From Salinicola avicenniae (GTDB lineage Bacteria; Pseudomonadota; Gammaproteobacteria; Pseudomonadales; Halomonadaceae): a stretch of DNA of 64,000 nucleotides. Both the position numbers and the translations under genes were made by a program. The notes beneath the pieces are model-generated. The model saw only the letters and a list, made by a program, of their open reading frames with translations. It made no database searches and was not told the origin of the DNA. Below are positions 1 through 9,536 of the stretch, piece by piece. Numbering within the stretch: the first letter of the stretch is position 1; each line of letters begins with the position of its first letter. Location: positions 310,001-374,000 of the forward strand of contig NZ_JAKQZC010000006.1 of the NCBI RefSeq assembly GCF_023736115.1. Reading direction: 5' to 3'.

Positions 1-1796
1 TCGATCGCGGCGTTCACTTTGACCTGGAGGCCGGCGCGACGCAGGTGGCCAAGGTGACCGCACTGGAGGGCGTCTCGCTGGCCGGGTTCGGCGTTGCCTT
101 TACACTTGGCCAACCCGATGCCGGCAAGTTCAGCAACACCCTTTCCGATCTGTCGCGCTATCACGCCGTCGAACTCGCCTACACTCAGGGCGCCAGTCTC
201 GAGGATGTCTCGGTCACCAATGGCCCGTCCGTCGCCTTCGAATTCAGCAACTCGCTTGACGTGTCGGCAACCGAGCTGAGCGCCGATGGCAGTTTCAACA
301 AGGGCAGCGGCGGCAACGGCTATGCCTTCGAGCTGCGTCAGAACTACGACGGTCAGTTCAACGACCTGAGCGACAGCGGTATGCGCCACAGCGTGCTGTT
401 CGCCTCCTGGCACTCCTCTGTCGGCAACGACATCACGGTGACCTCGACCGATCGCGACATCAACTTTCATGGCGGGCGCGATCACGACAATCGCGTGCAT
501 GTCGAGCAGTCGGTGCGCGACGCCGACAACGATCCCATGTCGACCAGCGTCTGGCTCAACGAAGGCGAGAGCTTCGGTGCCCCGACGGCTCCGGATGCCA
601 ACCAGGTCACGGTCGACTATCTCGTTGGCTCCCGGCGTGACGATACGGTCCAGGCCGGGGACGACGGCGCTTATCTCGATGGTGGTCTGGGCGATGACAC
701 CCTGATCGGCGGCCTGGGCGACGACATACTCGCCGGCGGCGGCGGTTGGGGAGACAATCGATTGGCAGGCGGCGCCGGCCACGACACCGCCCTGTTCGGC
801 GGCGCGCTGGACGACTACACGCTGACCGCACTCGACGACGGCGCCTGGCGCATCAAGGGCCACGGTACCGAGGATACGCTGAGCGATATCGAGCTCGCCC
901 TGTTCGACGACGGCCAACTGATGAATCTCGTCACCGGCGACGTCAGCCAGGTCGGTTCGCCGGCAGCGATCACGCCCGACGCCTACCGGGACCAGCGCGA
1001 AGTCGCCGCCGACGAGAGCCCGCTACACGCCAGCTTCGATGTCGTCAGTCGCTGGTCGAACGGCTACGTACTGGGTATCACCATCACCAACCAGGGCGAT
1101 GACGCCGTGGCCGGCGACCCGATTCGCGTAACGCTGCCGGGCACGATCGACACCGTCTACGGCGCCGACCTGAACCAGCGCGACGGTGACGTCTACACGC
1201 TGAGTCACGCCAAGGGCGATCTGGAAGCCGGCGACAGCCTGCGCATTTCGTTCAAGGCCTACGCCGAGACCAGCGAGATACCGCGGGCGATCCAGCTCGG
1301 CAATCGCGACGTCGCCATCGACGAGGGATCGCTGCCCGGCGGCGTGCGCCTGCCGGAGCTGCTGACCGACGTCGACCGGCAGCTCGACGGCAGCGATATC
1401 CTGACCGGCGGCAGCGGCAACGACATTCTCACCGGCAGCGCCGGGGATGACATCCTGATCGGCGGCATGGGTAGCGATCGATTGATTGGCGGCGGTGGCG
1501 AGGATCGCTTCGTCTGGCACGCGGCCATGGAGTCAACGCCCCTGTCGATCGACGAAATTCTCGACTTCGGCGACGACGACCATATCGACCTCTCCGCGCT
1601 GGATGCGGATACCACGCAGGCCGGCCATCAGGCTTTCGAGTGGCAGGACGGCAAGGGCTTCAGCGGTGAAGCCGGGCAACTACGCTTTGACGATGGCCAG
1701 CTCCAGGGTGACACCAACGGTGATGGCATTCCGGAGCTGGTGATTGGCGTAGGCGGGCTCGATCATCTCGACCCGGGGCAGCTTATCCTGTCATGA
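1..1796 (+). CDS. RTX-type calcium-binding secreted protein, C-terminal part (5' end outside window)
   Basis: The reading frame is open from the first bases of the window, so the true start lies upstream. Two clusters of glycine/aspartate-rich nonapeptide repeats of the GGxGxDxLx type are visible, at about bases 672–815 (for example GGLGDDTLIGGLGDD) and 1393–1500 (for example GNDILTGSAGDDILIGG). These are the calcium-binding beta-roll of type I secreted RTX proteins. They are followed by a segment like the type I secretion C-terminal target domain (DEILDFGDDDHIDLSAL) and a short hydrophobic tail ending in LILS. The region before the first cluster is beta-rich but I do not recognise a catalytic domain, so the activity is unknown. 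No type I secretion genes are adjacent; the next gene is an exporter of another class. Certain as an RTX protein, uncertain in function. Confidence 0.85.
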   Translation, partial: DRGVHFDLEAGATQVAKVTALEGVSLAGFGVAFTLGQPDAGKFSNTLSDLSRYHAVELAYTQGASLEDVSVTNGPSVAFEFSNSLDVSATELSADGSFNKGSGGNGYAFELRQNYDGQFNDLSDSGMRHSVLFASWHSSVGNDITVTSTDRDINFHGGRDHDNRVHVEQSVRDADNDPMSTSVWLNEGESFGAPTAPDANQVTVDYLVGSRRDDTVQAGDDGAYLDGGLGDDTLIGGLGDDILAGGGGWGDNRLAGGAGHDTALFGGALDDYTLTALDDGAWRIKGHGTEDTLSDIELALFDDGQLMNLVTGDVSQVGSPAAITPDAYRDQREVAADESPLHASFDVVSRWSNGYVLGITITNQGDDAVAGDPIRVTLPGTIDTVYGADLNQRDGDVYTLSHAKGDLEAGDSLRISFKAYAETSEIPRAIQLGNRDVAIDEGSLPGGVRLPELLTDVDRQLDGSDILTGGSGNDILTGSAGDDILIGGMGSDRLIGGGGEDRFVWHAAMESTPLSIDEILDFGDDDHIDLSALDADTTQAGHQAFEWQDGKGFSGEAGQLRFDDGQLQGDTNGDGIPELVIGVGGLDHLDPGQLILS

Positions 1797-1829
1797 ACCA
1801 CGGGGCATCTGGCTTCGGATCGATCGTCC

Positions 1830-3503
1830 TCAGGTGTCGATCCGGGCTACCGCGTCCTGGCTCGCCAGCGCGCGCTCGTCGCCGGCCAGCTCGTATAGCT
1901 GGCCTTCGCGCATCTCCAGCAGGCGGTCGGCGTGAGCGAAATAGTGGTCGTCGTGACTGATCGCGAAGACCGTGATCCCCAGCTCGCGGAAGCGCGGCAT
2001 CAGTTCGCGATAGAACGTACGCCGGAACTGCGGATCCTGATCCGCCGCCCACTCATCGAGCAGCAGAATCTGGCGCTGCTCGACCAGCGCCATCAGTAGC
2101 GCCAGACGCTTGCGCTGCCCTTGGGAAAGTTCGGTATCGAGCACCTTGCCGTTATCGAGTTGAAGCTTCTGCGCCAGTTGCAGGGTGTCCAGCCAGTTAT
2201 CCAGTAGCGCAGGATCGGCGGCGCCACCGCGCGGCCCCATCAGGCGATCGAACTGATGAAAATCGGTGTAGACCGCGGAGAAGCGCTGGCGGTAGCGGTG
2301 CCAACCGGTTTCGCCGATCGCCTCGTCGTCGATCCGGATTTCACCGGCGTGGGGTCGATAGAGGCCGGTCAAGAGCTTGGCCAGCGTCGATTTTCCGCTG
2401 CCGTTGCCACCGATCAGGTAGACCTGTTCACCGCGTTCCAGCCGTAGGTTGAGCGGGCCGACGGAGAAGCCGTTTCGCCCCGCCTTGGCCGGATAGCGGT
2501 AGGTGATATCTCGCATCTCTAGCGACTGCCACTCGCTGTGAGTCTCGACCAGGTCGAACTCGGCGCGGTACTCGGCCAGCTCCAGTTCACGCAGCTTGTC
2601 GAACGACACCTGGGCAGTGATCAGGGTGGGAGTCGCCCCGACGGCCTGAATCAACGGCGAGCGCAGGAATAGCAGGGTCAGCGAGAAGGTCGCTGCCACT
2701 GCCGTATTGGACCAGCCAAGGCCGTTGGCCAGGAAGAACACCACGCCGATCGCGCCCAGCATCATGATATTGGTCCAGTTGCCGGCGCTCAGGTGGTAGG
2801 TGTCCGCGCGGATGATGTGATCGCGGTAAGTCTGAGCGTCGGCGTCGTAGACCTCCTCGAGCAGGTGCCGAGCGCGATCCCGATTAAGCGATAGCTCCTT
2901 GCGGCCATGAATGATCGTCTCGTAATCCTGATAGAGCCGGCTCTCCGTGGCGCGAGTGATTCGAATGTGATGGTAAACCCTGGATACCAGCCACCAGCCG
3001 ACCACCATGGTCACTGCAATCCAGATCGCAGTGACCAGCAGCAACGGCGGCGACAGCCAGATCAGGTAGGCGATGGACGCGAGCGTGATGATCACGCCCT
3101 GGACCAGCTCCGGCAGGCGCACGAAAGCGATGGTCACGTTGCGGATATCGCTGGAAAGGCTCGACAGGAGATGTGCACTGCCGAGCTGCTCAAGGCGCTC
3201 GATATCGGTATCGAGGATGCGCTTGATCAAACGCCCGCGTAACCGATAGACGAAGTGATGCCCCAATGTCGTCAACGCCAGTTGCGACCCCAGCGTCACC
3301 GCCAGCAGCAGTGCCACCAGCCCGATGAACGGCAGCAAGGCCGTGACCGCGCTGATGTCACCGCCACCCGGGGCGGTGACGATCAGGTAATGATTGATGA
3401 AGGCGATGACGCCGATCCCCAGCGCCGCGCTCAGCAGGCTGAGCAGCATGACGCCGATGAACGGCCAGCGATAGTGACGAAAGACGACGCGCAGTAGTTC
3501 CAT
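1830..3503 (-). CDS. cyclic-peptide/siderophore-type ABC exporter (fused permease and ATPase)
   Basis: A 557-residue half-transporter. An N-terminal membrane domain with several hydrophobic segments occupies about residues 1–300, followed by an ATPase domain with Walker [10 protein letters not shown] near residue 365, signature LSQGQRKR near 460 and Walker B ILLLDEW near 480. The architecture and the LSQGQRKR signature fit the SyrD/PvdE/YojI cyclic peptide exporter family, which moves peptides or siderophores across the inner membrane. The ATG at 3503 is chosen because it begins [13 protein letters not shown] just before the first helix and has GGGAG upstream; a longer frame to 3587 exists. 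It converges on the RTX gene with a 33-nt gap. No peptide synthetase is nearby, so the substrate is unknown. Confidence 0.85.
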   Translation of the reverse strand: MELLRVVFRHYRWPFIGVMLLSLLSAALGIGVIAFINHYLIVTAPGGGDISAVTALLPFIGLVALLLAVTLGSQLALTTLGHHFVYRLRGRLIKRILDTDIERLEQLGSAHLLSSLSSDIRNVTIAFVRLPELVQGVIITLASIAYLIWLSPPLLLVTAIWIAVTMVVGWWLVSRVYHHIRITRATESRLYQDYETIIHGRKELSLNRDRARHLLEEVYDADAQTYRDHIIRADTYHLSAGNWTNIMMLGAIGVVFFLANGLGWSNTAVAATFSLTLLFLRSPLIQAVGATPTLITAQVSFDKLRELELAEYRAEFDLVETHSEWQSLEMRDITYRYPAKAGRNGFSVGPLNLRLERGEQVYLIGGNGSGKSTLAKLLTGLYRPHAGEIRIDDEAIGETGWHRYRQRFSAVYTDFHQFDRLMGPRGGAADPALLDNWLDTLQLAQKLQLDNGKVLDTELSQGQRKRLALLMALVEQRQILLLDEWAADQDPQFRRTFYRELMPRFRELGITVFAISHDDHYFAHADRLLEMREGQLYELAGDERALASQDAVARIDT

Positions 3504-3661
3504 TCCGCTCCCGAGCTGCGGTGAGGGCACCCATTCGGGCACGAGGATGAAGGCTGGCGATCCCAGGAGCTGCCGACAGATCCGCACCGTCGGGACACGC
3601 CGCCGAAGCGCGAATGATTCTGATCTTGCCGCGGCAAGTCAAGCCATGCCGGCGCCGCCGC

Positions 3662-4582
3662 TTAGTCGTCGTCGCTATCGTCGGAAAACATCATCTGGAT
3701 GCGCGAGCGCAGCCAGCGTTCGGCGGGGTCGTTGTCGTAGACGCTCTGCCAGACCATGCTCAGCGGCATCGGCGCGCGCTCCAGCGGCAGTTCGTCGACG
3801 CGCAGGCCGCCCTGAGCCGCCAGCACCTCGGCGGCGTAATCGGGCACGGTGGCCACCATGTCGGTTCCCCGTAGCAGCGAGGCAAGGCTATTGAACTGCG
3901 GCACGGCCAGCACGATCCGCCGCCGCTTGTCGTGACCTTTGAGCAGTTCGTCGACATAGCCGTTCAGGTCGCCGTCGAAGGAGACCAGCGCATGCGGACG
4001 GGCACAGTAGTCATCCAGCGAGAGTGCGCCGGGCCGATTGTCGGCGCGCAGCACGCGGGGCCGACTCTGACGCAGAATGCGCCGCTTGGCGTTGGCCGGC
4101 AGTTGCTCGCCGGCGTAGCCGACCGCCACCGTTACCTCGCCGGTATTGAGCAGCTCCGGCATCAGATAGAGGTCGGCACGGCGAACCACCAGCACGATTC
4201 CCGGCGCCTCGGTGCGCAGGCGTTGCAGCAGCGCCGGCAGCAGCGCGAATTCGACATCATCGCTGAAGCCGACGCGAAAGACGGCTTCGCTGGTGGCGGG
4301 ATCGAATTCGTGGGTGTGGCTCAGCACGTTGGAGATCGCATCGAGCGCCGGCTGCAGCTGCTCGTAGATCTCCAGCGCTCGCGGTGTCGGCGTCATCTGG
4401 CGTCCGGTACGCACCAGCAACGGGTCTTCGAAGAGATCGCGTAGCCGCGCCAGGGCGGCACTGGTCGCCGGCTGCCCCAGGAACAGCCGTTCTGCCGCCC
4501 GCGACACGCTGCGTTCCTGCATCAATGTTTCGAATACGATCAACAGCTTGAAATCGACCCCACGCAAATCACTACGGTTCAT
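3662..4582 (-). CDS. LysR-family transcriptional regulator
   Basis: A 306-residue LysR protein. The N-terminal winged helix-turn-helix is clear (ERSVSRAAERLFLGQPATSA, about residues 25–45), followed by a periplasmic-binding-protein-like effector domain and an acidic tail (SDDSDDD). The opening form, VDFKLLIVFETLMQERSVS, is that of the NodD/LeuO-like branch. The ATG at 4582 has GAGG five bases upstream; a GTG at 4588 is an alternative start. It is divergent from the oxidoreductase gene at 4766 and probably controls it and itself through the 178-bp gap, as is usual for this family. The effector cannot be told from the sequence. Confidence 0.9.
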   Translation of the reverse strand: MNRSDLRGVDFKLLIVFETLMQERSVSRAAERLFLGQPATSAALARLRDLFEDPLLVRTGRQMTPTPRALEIYEQLQPALDAISNVLSHTHEFDPATSEAVFRVGFSDDVEFALLPALLQRLRTEAPGIVLVVRRADLYLMPELLNTGEVTVAVGYAGEQLPANAKRRILRQSRPRVLRADNRPGALSLDDYCARPHALVSFDGDLNGYVDELLKGHDKRRRIVLAVPQFNSLASLLRGTDMVATVPDYAAEVLAAQGGLRVDELPLERAPMPLSMVWQSVYDNDPAERWLRSRIQMMFSDDSDDD

Positions 4583-4661
4583 CGACACCTCGCTTCACCG
4601 GGAGAATTGCCGCGCCGCCGACCTCGTCGACGCTGCCGACGTCGAGCCGTGGCTGACATCT

Positions 4662-4691
4662 GCAGTATCGATGGAATTTATAGGCAGTATC
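4662..4691. promoter_or_regulatory. direct repeat GCAGTATC, 22 bp apart, in divergent LysR/oxidoreductase promoter
   Basis: GCAGTATC occurs at 4662–4669 and again at 4684–4691, start to start 22 bp, which is about two helical turns. The segment between is AT-rich (ATGGAATTTATAG). It lies in the gap between the divergent LysR gene and the oxidoreductase, where a LysR tetramer would be expected to bind. The repeats are seen directly; the operator role is inference. Confidence 0.4.
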
Positions 4692-4765
4692 AACAATCGA
4701 ACATAGTGTTGGTCCATCTTCATCGATAGAGTAAAAGCCGAGTTTCGGCAGAACCGAGGTCTACC

Positions 4766-5785
4766 ATGCCACGCGCGATACAATTTCAACGATATGGCGA
4801 CGCCGACGTACTCGAGATCATCGATCGGCAGTTACCGGCCCCGGCGCCCGGCGAGGTGCTGGTCGCAGTGGATGTCATCGGCGTCAACTGGGTCGATATG
4901 CTGTGGCGGCGCAATATGGGCTCGACCGAGGCAAAGCTTCCAGCCGGTCTGGGTACGGAGATGGCCGGTACCGTGATCGAGGTCGGCGCCGATGTCACTC
5001 GCGTCGCACCGGGCGACCGCGTCGCCTCGATTCCAGCGTTCGATCCCAATCGCTACGCCACCTACGCCGAGCGCACGCTACTGCCGGAAGCGGCCCTGAT
5101 CCGCTACCCGGATAGACTCTCCCCGGCCGAAGCCTGCGTCCACTACATGCCGTCACTGGTCAGTTGGCTGGGGTTGCGCGAGGTCGCTGACCTGCAGCCA
5201 GACGAGACAGTACTGATTACCAGCGCCTGCCACATCGGCGGCCCCTACGCGATTCAGGTCGCCCGCGCCCTGGGCGCGAAAGTGATCGCAGCGACGCGAT
5301 ACGAAAGCGGTATCGAGTATCTCAAGTCGCTGGGGGCGCACGCGGTAATCCACACCGAGAGCCAGGATGTGGTGAGCCGTATCAACAAGCTCACCGATGA
5401 CCATGGCATCGACGTGGCACTCGACGTGCTCGGCGGTCGCCAGCTCAATCTACTGGGCGAGGTCATGGCCACCCGCGGGCGGCTGATTCTCTATGGCATG
5501 CTGGGTGGCAACGACACCTCGTTCCCGGCTCAGGCGGCGTTTCGAAAGAACATCCAGTTTTTCGTCCATTGTCTGTCCAACTTCAGCGGCAAGCCGCAGA
5601 ACGGCATCCCGCAGAATCGCGAAGCGCTGGATCGGGCCATCGCCGACATCGATCGCATGACACGTGATGGCCTGATCCGGCCGCAGATCGATCGTCGCTT
5701 CGCCTTCGAGGAAATCGTCGAAGCGCATCGCTATCTCGAGACCTGTGCCAACCACCAGGGCAGGATTGTCGTCGAGGTCAGCTGA
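4766..5785 (+). CDS. medium-chain NAD(P)H-dependent oxidoreductase, quinone-oxidoreductase type
   Basis: A 339-residue medium-chain dehydrogenase/reductase. The N-terminal GroES-like fold carries the zinc-independent quinone reductase pattern (GVNWVDMLWRR, with Asn and Asp in place of zinc ligands; GTEMAGTVIEVG). The cofactor domain follows, with SACHIGGPYAIQVARALGAK where a glycine-rich nucleotide loop is expected. No structural-zinc cysteine cluster is present. The start has GAGGT six bases upstream. The likely reaction is NAD(P)H-dependent reduction of a quinone or enone, but the substrate is not defined. It is divergent from a LysR gene that probably regulates it. Confidence 0.85.
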   Translation: MPRAIQFQRYGDADVLEIIDRQLPAPAPGEVLVAVDVIGVNWVDMLWRRNMGSTEAKLPAGLGTEMAGTVIEVGADVTRVAPGDRVASIPAFDPNRYATYAERTLLPEAALIRYPDRLSPAEACVHYMPSLVSWLGLREVADLQPDETVLITSACHIGGPYAIQVARALGAKVIAATRYESGIEYLKSLGAHAVIHTESQDVVSRINKLTDDHGIDVALDVLGGRQLNLLGEVMATRGRLILYGMLGGNDTSFPAQAAFRKNIQFFVHCLSNFSGKPQNGIPQNREALDRAIADIDRMTRDGLIRPQIDRRFAFEEIVEAHRYLETCANHQGRIVVEVS

Positions 5786-5888
5786 GATCCTGCGCACATT
5801 GCCAGCCGGGGCGCGAATTGTGGACAATAGGTATTCCACTTTCGTCGCAGCCGGTTGTGCGACCGTTACCGTACGCTAAGGACCCCAG

Positions 5889-6764
5889 ATGCTCGCGCAG
5901 TTGTTCGCTGTCATGGCTCCCGTTCTGGTCGGCGCGGGCATCGGGTTCGGATGGATTCGCTTCGGCCTCTCCTACCCTACCGAGTTCGTGACCAAGCTGG
6001 TCTTCCATATCGGAACCCCCGCCCTGGTACTGGCCTCGCTCTCCAACGCCGATGTCGAACCCCATGCTTTCGGCCTGACACTCGCCACGACATTCCTCGT
6101 GCTCGCGGGCATGGCTGCGGCCAGTTTCGGCGTCGCCAGGCTGCTGGGTAAATCGTGGCGCGTCATCATCTCGCCCATGATGTACCCCAATGCCGGTAAC
6201 ATGGGCCTGCCGGTCTCGCTCTACGCCTTCGGCGAGACCGGGTTCACCTATGCCATGACGGCCTGGGTCGCCAATGCGCTGATCCAGTTCACCGTCGGCA
6301 TGATGATGGCATCGCGCGGCAGTCCACTGAAGGCGCTGGTGCGCAACCCGACGCTCTACAGCATCGCGATCTCGCTGACGCTGATGCTCACCGGTATTCC
6401 CCTGCCGGCGTGGCTGGATAACACCGTGCATCTGCTATCCGGCCTCACCATCCCGCTGATGCTGATCACCCTCGGCGTCTCATTGGCCAGTATACAGGCA
6501 CGCAACCTCTCCTCGGGCTTCCTGTTCACGCTGTGTCGCGTCCCGGTGGCGTTGGCCCTCTCGTTCGGCATCGCCCACCTGATGGGGCTGTCGACGCTGG
6601 CCGCCAGCGCCGTGGCGCTGCAGATGAGCATGCCGGTCGCGGTCTACAACTACCTCTTCGCACAGCGCTCCCGACGTGAACCGGAGTATGTCGCCAGTCT
6701 GGTGTTCTGCTCGACGCTGCTTGCCTTCCTCTATTTGCCGCTCGAACTCGCCTTCATGCTGTAG
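5889..6764 (+). CDS. AEC-family (auxin efflux carrier-like) transporter
   Basis: A 291-residue, almost entirely hydrophobic protein with about ten predicted helices. It matches the AEC/MdcF family by its opening (LFAVMAPVLVGAGIGFGWIR), the GTPALVLASLS segment and the central NAGNMGLPVSLYAFGE motif. Family members are secondary carriers for carboxylates such as malonate or malate, or export other organic acids; the substrate here is unknown. AAGGA six bases before the ATG supports the start. It follows the oxidoreductase with a 103-nt gap and may or may not be co-transcribed. Confidence 0.88.
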   Translation: MLAQLFAVMAPVLVGAGIGFGWIRFGLSYPTEFVTKLVFHIGTPALVLASLSNADVEPHAFGLTLATTFLVLAGMAAASFGVARLLGKSWRVIISPMMYPNAGNMGLPVSLYAFGETGFTYAMTAWVANALIQFTVGMMMASRGSPLKALVRNPTLYSIAISLTLMLTGIPLPAWLDNTVHLLSGLTIPLMLITLGVSLASIQARNLSSGFLFTLCRVPVALALSFGIAHLMGLSTLAASAVALQMSMPVAVYNYLFAQRSRREPEYVASLVFCSTLLAFLYLPLELAFML

Positions 6765-6823
6765 CACCGAGAAAGCGTCGCACGCCGGGGCTGGCGCGGC
6801 CGTTCCAAGGTATGTAACAACGC

Positions 6824-6863
6824 TTGCAAACCGGCGTCGAACGACTACATTACAAGTTGTAAT
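6824..6863 (+). promoter_or_regulatory. candidate promoter with a 15-bp palindrome
   Basis: TTGCAA (6824–6829) and TACATT (6846–6851) lie 16 bp apart and resemble sigma-70 boxes. The perfect palindrome ATTACAAGTTGTAAT (6849–6863) overlaps the second box. It is 67 bp upstream of the start of the small exported protein at 6931, a good position for an operator at the transcription start. The regulator is unknown. Confidence 0.4.
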
Positions 6864-6930
6864 CTTTTTGAAAGCCTTTGGATTACAGCAAGTTGCACGC
6901 CAATGTAGCCGCAAGGCAAGGAGAGTCAGA

Positions 6931-7464
6931 ATGCAGAAACTGTCATGGAAGCAGACACTCGGTGTGGTCAGTCTCGCCGCCAGCAGCGCGGTACTGTCCC
7001 AAGCCGCCATTGCCCAAGATACGGATCAGGATCCGCAGGGCCTCTATTCGGCGGACGAGCTGATGGACGCGGACGTCTATCTGCAGAGCGCACCGGATGA
7101 AGACATCGGCGACATCGAAGACATCCTGCTCGGCGAAGACATGTCGGTCCAAGCGATCGTGGTCGAAGCCGGCGGCGTTCTCGACATGGGCGATGAAGAG
7201 TTCGTGGTCGAGAAGGGGCACTTCCAGGTTGAAACCCAAAATGACGATAGCCTCGACGACATGGACTATCGCGTCATTCTCGATCTGGACCGCGACGAGT
7301 TGAACCAGCAGCCTGTCTACACCAACGACTGGTGGCAGGATGCCAAGACCAACGCCGCGCAAGCTTGGGAACAGACTAAAGAAGGGGCCTCCAGCGCTTG
7401 GCAGAGCACCAAGTCAGCAACGTCCAGCCTGCTGCAGGACGCCAGCGACGCCATCGACAACTGA
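6931..7464 (+). CDS. exported acidic protein with a PRC-barrel-like domain
   Basis: 177 residues with a signal peptide ending in SQAAIAQDT. The middle (about residues 40–110) resembles a PRC-barrel: YSADELMDADVYLQSAP, then IGDIEDILLGEDMSVQAIVV, then GGVLDMGDEEFVVEK. The C-terminal part is alanine/tryptophan-rich and helical (WWQDAKTNAAQAWEQTKEG). The protein is very acidic, as is usual for exported proteins of halophiles. It was called from the ATG at 6931 with GGAGAG upstream; a longer in-frame reading from 6676 lies inside the AEC gene and is rejected. A strong terminator follows. The function is unknown; a periplasmic or envelope stress role is a guess. Confidence 0.8.
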   Translation: MQKLSWKQTLGVVSLAASSAVLSQAAIAQDTDQDPQGLYSADELMDADVYLQSAPDEDIGDIEDILLGEDMSVQAIVVEAGGVLDMGDEEFVVEKGHFQVETQNDDSLDDMDYRVILDLDRDELNQQPVYTNDWWQDAKTNAAQAWEQTKEGASSAWQSTKSATSSLLQDASDAIDN

Positions 7465-7491
7465 TTGCGGCGCCAGACCGACCGGAAAGCC

Positions 7492-7526
7492 AAAAAAACC
7501 GCCGACACGAATGTCGGCGGTTTTTT
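7492..7526. terminator. bidirectional rho-independent terminator
   Basis: The stem CCGCCGACA/TGTCGGCGG (9 bp, loop CGAA) is flanked by seven A on the left and six T on the right. It can therefore end transcription from both convergent genes, at 6931 (+) and 7946 (-). Confidence 0.92.
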
Positions 7527-7565
7527 AATGTCCGGGTCACGGCCCAGCGGGCCGTGATGAGTGCC

Positions 7566-7946
7566 TTACTGCTCTTGCTGCACCATGCCCTGAACACGCT
7601 GCATCAGCTGCGGATCCTGTTGGATCGCCTGGCCGATGGAGTTGAACTGCTCGACGCTCATGCCACTGTTCTGCACGGCTTCGACCATTTCATCATTCGC
7701 TTCCTGGCGAATTTCCTGTTGCTCGCCCTCGTCGGAGGCGTTCTGCAGCTGCTCAGTATAGTCCTGAGAGATCGAGGCGATATCCTGGGAGGCGTCCGCG
7801 AACTGCTGCAGCTGGTCGTCAGAGAAGTTCTGAGCGGGAGCCTGCGCCTCGGCACCGCTGTCGGCGGTGTCCTGAGCCATTGCCGGTGCGCTGACCAAGC
7901 CGGTCGTCATCATCGCAGCCGCAATGAAAGCAGTGATCCGTTGCAT
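7566..7946 (-). CDS. DUF4168 exported protein
   Basis: 126 residues with a signal peptide (cleavage near SAPAMAQDT). The mature part is helical and rich in Gln, Asp and Glu. It fits the DUF4168 pattern: FSDDQLQQFADASQDIASIS, a central Q/E-rich linker, then MSVEQFNSIGQAIQQDPQL. The function of the family is not known. It converges on the PRC-barrel-like gene and shares its terminator; both are small acidic exported proteins. The start ATG has GGAGGT upstream on the minus strand. Confidence 0.85.
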   Translation of the reverse strand: MQRITAFIAAAMMTTGLVSAPAMAQDTADSGAEAQAPAQNFSDDQLQQFADASQDIASISQDYTEQLQNASDEGEQQEIRQEANDEMVEAVQNSGMSVEQFNSIGQAIQQDPQLMQRVQGMVQQEQ

Positions 7947-8087
7947 GAATACCTCCAGATTTCAGTTTTTTGCGTATGCCCCACGTGGGATGCCCAATTA
8001 GGCTGAGAGTTCCCACGAAAATGTATCACCGGGCAACTTAATGTTGCCTTAAGAAACAACACCAATGCAAAGCCAGCGTGTGTCGGC

Positions 8088-9383
8088 TCAGGCCAGCCAG
8101 GCCACCAGCGCCTCGATCCCGTCGCGCAGCCTCCGCAGCGCCGGCACCTCCAGGGGGCTGTCGTGGCGCTGCGGGCATTCGACCATCAGTTCGGCGCCGT
8201 CGAAGTCGACGTAAGCCAGTCGTGCCGTGAGTTCCGTCGGTTCACAGCCGAACGCACTACCCGGCAGCAGCGCGACGCCCGCCTCTTCCAGCAGACGCGT
8301 CGTCAGCTCGGCGCTAGTATGGATGCCACGCGCCGCCAGACGCTCACGGTAGGCCTCGAAATCCGGGAAGAGGTAAAAGCCGCCGTCGGGCAGATGGGTG
8401 CGAACCTCGGCGGCCTGAAGGCGTCTCGCGCACCAGTGTCCGATCAACCCCAGCCAGGCACGCTGGCGGGCGAGATAGTCGTCCAGCTCGGGGGAGCGCC
8501 GATAGGCTTCGCAGGCAGCTTCCTGAACCGGGCTTGTCACGCTGGACCACGTTTCCGAGGCAATACCCAGCAATCGTGAAAAGAGGGCCTCGCCCAAGGC
8601 GGCAGGCACATGCATCACACCGAGCCGCCAGCCACCGGCGCCGCACCATTTGGAGAGCCCGCTGGTCGTGACCGTTCCTTCCGGGTAATCGCGTGCCAGC
8701 GCCCGGTGAGAGCCGTCGTGATTCAGCGGTCCGTAGATCTCATCCGCCAGCACGATCACGCCGTAGCGCCGTGCCACCTCGACCAATGCCTGCTGGGTGG
8801 CCACATCGGGCGATAGCCCGGTGGGATTACCCGGCACATTGAGGATCAGCACCCGAGGGCAAGACTCACCCGCGCGACAGTGCGCCTCGAGCTGCTCGGG
8901 GGAGATCTGCCAGCGATCATCGTAACGGGCCGGCAGGCGAACGGCCTTCTGGCCGGCGAGTCGTACCTGCGGCGCATAGGAGACCCAGGCAGGGCCTGGA
9001 ATCAGAATCTCGGCCGGCGGCAATGCCTTGATCAACGCAAAGAGCAGCAGCTTGCTACCTGGCCCCACCAGCACTCGCGAGGCTTGCCAGTCGCTGCCAT
9101 CGAGCTCGCGATGAAAAGCGGCCACACGCTCGCGCAGGGTCGCCAGTCCCTGGACCGGCAGATAGGCCTTGCTGGCGGCACTGACCGCCAACGCATCCAC
9201 CGCCGGCGCAAAGACGGGAAACGGCGACTGGCCGAAGCCGAACTTGAAGATACGTTCGCCACGCGATTCGCGCAGACGCGATTGCTCATTGATCAGCAGC
9301 GTATCGGACGCCGCCGTGGCCTCCCCATCGACAGCGTACCCCTGTACCAGCCGCTCTGCGGCCAACCCTTCGTGGGCAGTCAT
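8088..9383 (-). CDS. class I/II pyridoxal-phosphate aminotransferase
   Basis: A 431-residue fold-type I aminotransferase. Visible motifs are NVPGNPTG, ADEIYG (PLP ring aspartate and tyrosine) and SGLSKWCGAGGWRLG with the Schiff-base lysine and the following arginine. The start at 9383 (MTAHEGLAAER) has GGGAG upstream; the longer frame to 9461 adds a basic stretch unlike the family. The donor and acceptor are not evident; it does not closely resemble a biosynthetic aminotransferase I can name. It lies downstream of an RpiR-type regulator in the same direction, 153 nt away, which suggests common control. Confidence 0.88.
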   Translation of the reverse strand: MTAHEGLAAERLVQGYAVDGEATAASDTLLINEQSRLRESRGERIFKFGFGQSPFPVFAPAVDALAVSAASKAYLPVQGLATLRERVAAFHRELDGSDWQASRVLVGPGSKLLLFALIKALPPAEILIPGPAWVSYAPQVRLAGQKAVRLPARYDDRWQISPEQLEAHCRAGESCPRVLILNVPGNPTGLSPDVATQQALVEVARRYGVIVLADEIYGPLNHDGSHRALARDYPEGTVTTSGLSKWCGAGGWRLGVMHVPAALGEALFSRLLGIASETWSSVTSPVQEAACEAYRRSPELDDYLARQRAWLGLIGHWCARRLQAAEVRTHLPDGGFYLFPDFEAYRERLAARGIHTSAELTTRLLEEAGVALLPGSAFGCEPTELTARLAYVDFDGAELMVECPQRHDSPLEVPALRRLRDGIEALVAWLA

Positions 9384-9536
9384 GACAACACTCTCCCGAA
9401 CTCTCCTGGTCGGTGACGATCGAGTCGATACGACTCGCGTCGAAGAAAACGGCCGTCTCACGGCCGCAGGGACGACGAGGCGCAGTCAGACAAACACTGC
9501 CAGCAACGCAACGAGCTGAAGACAAGGCTCGCCGGG

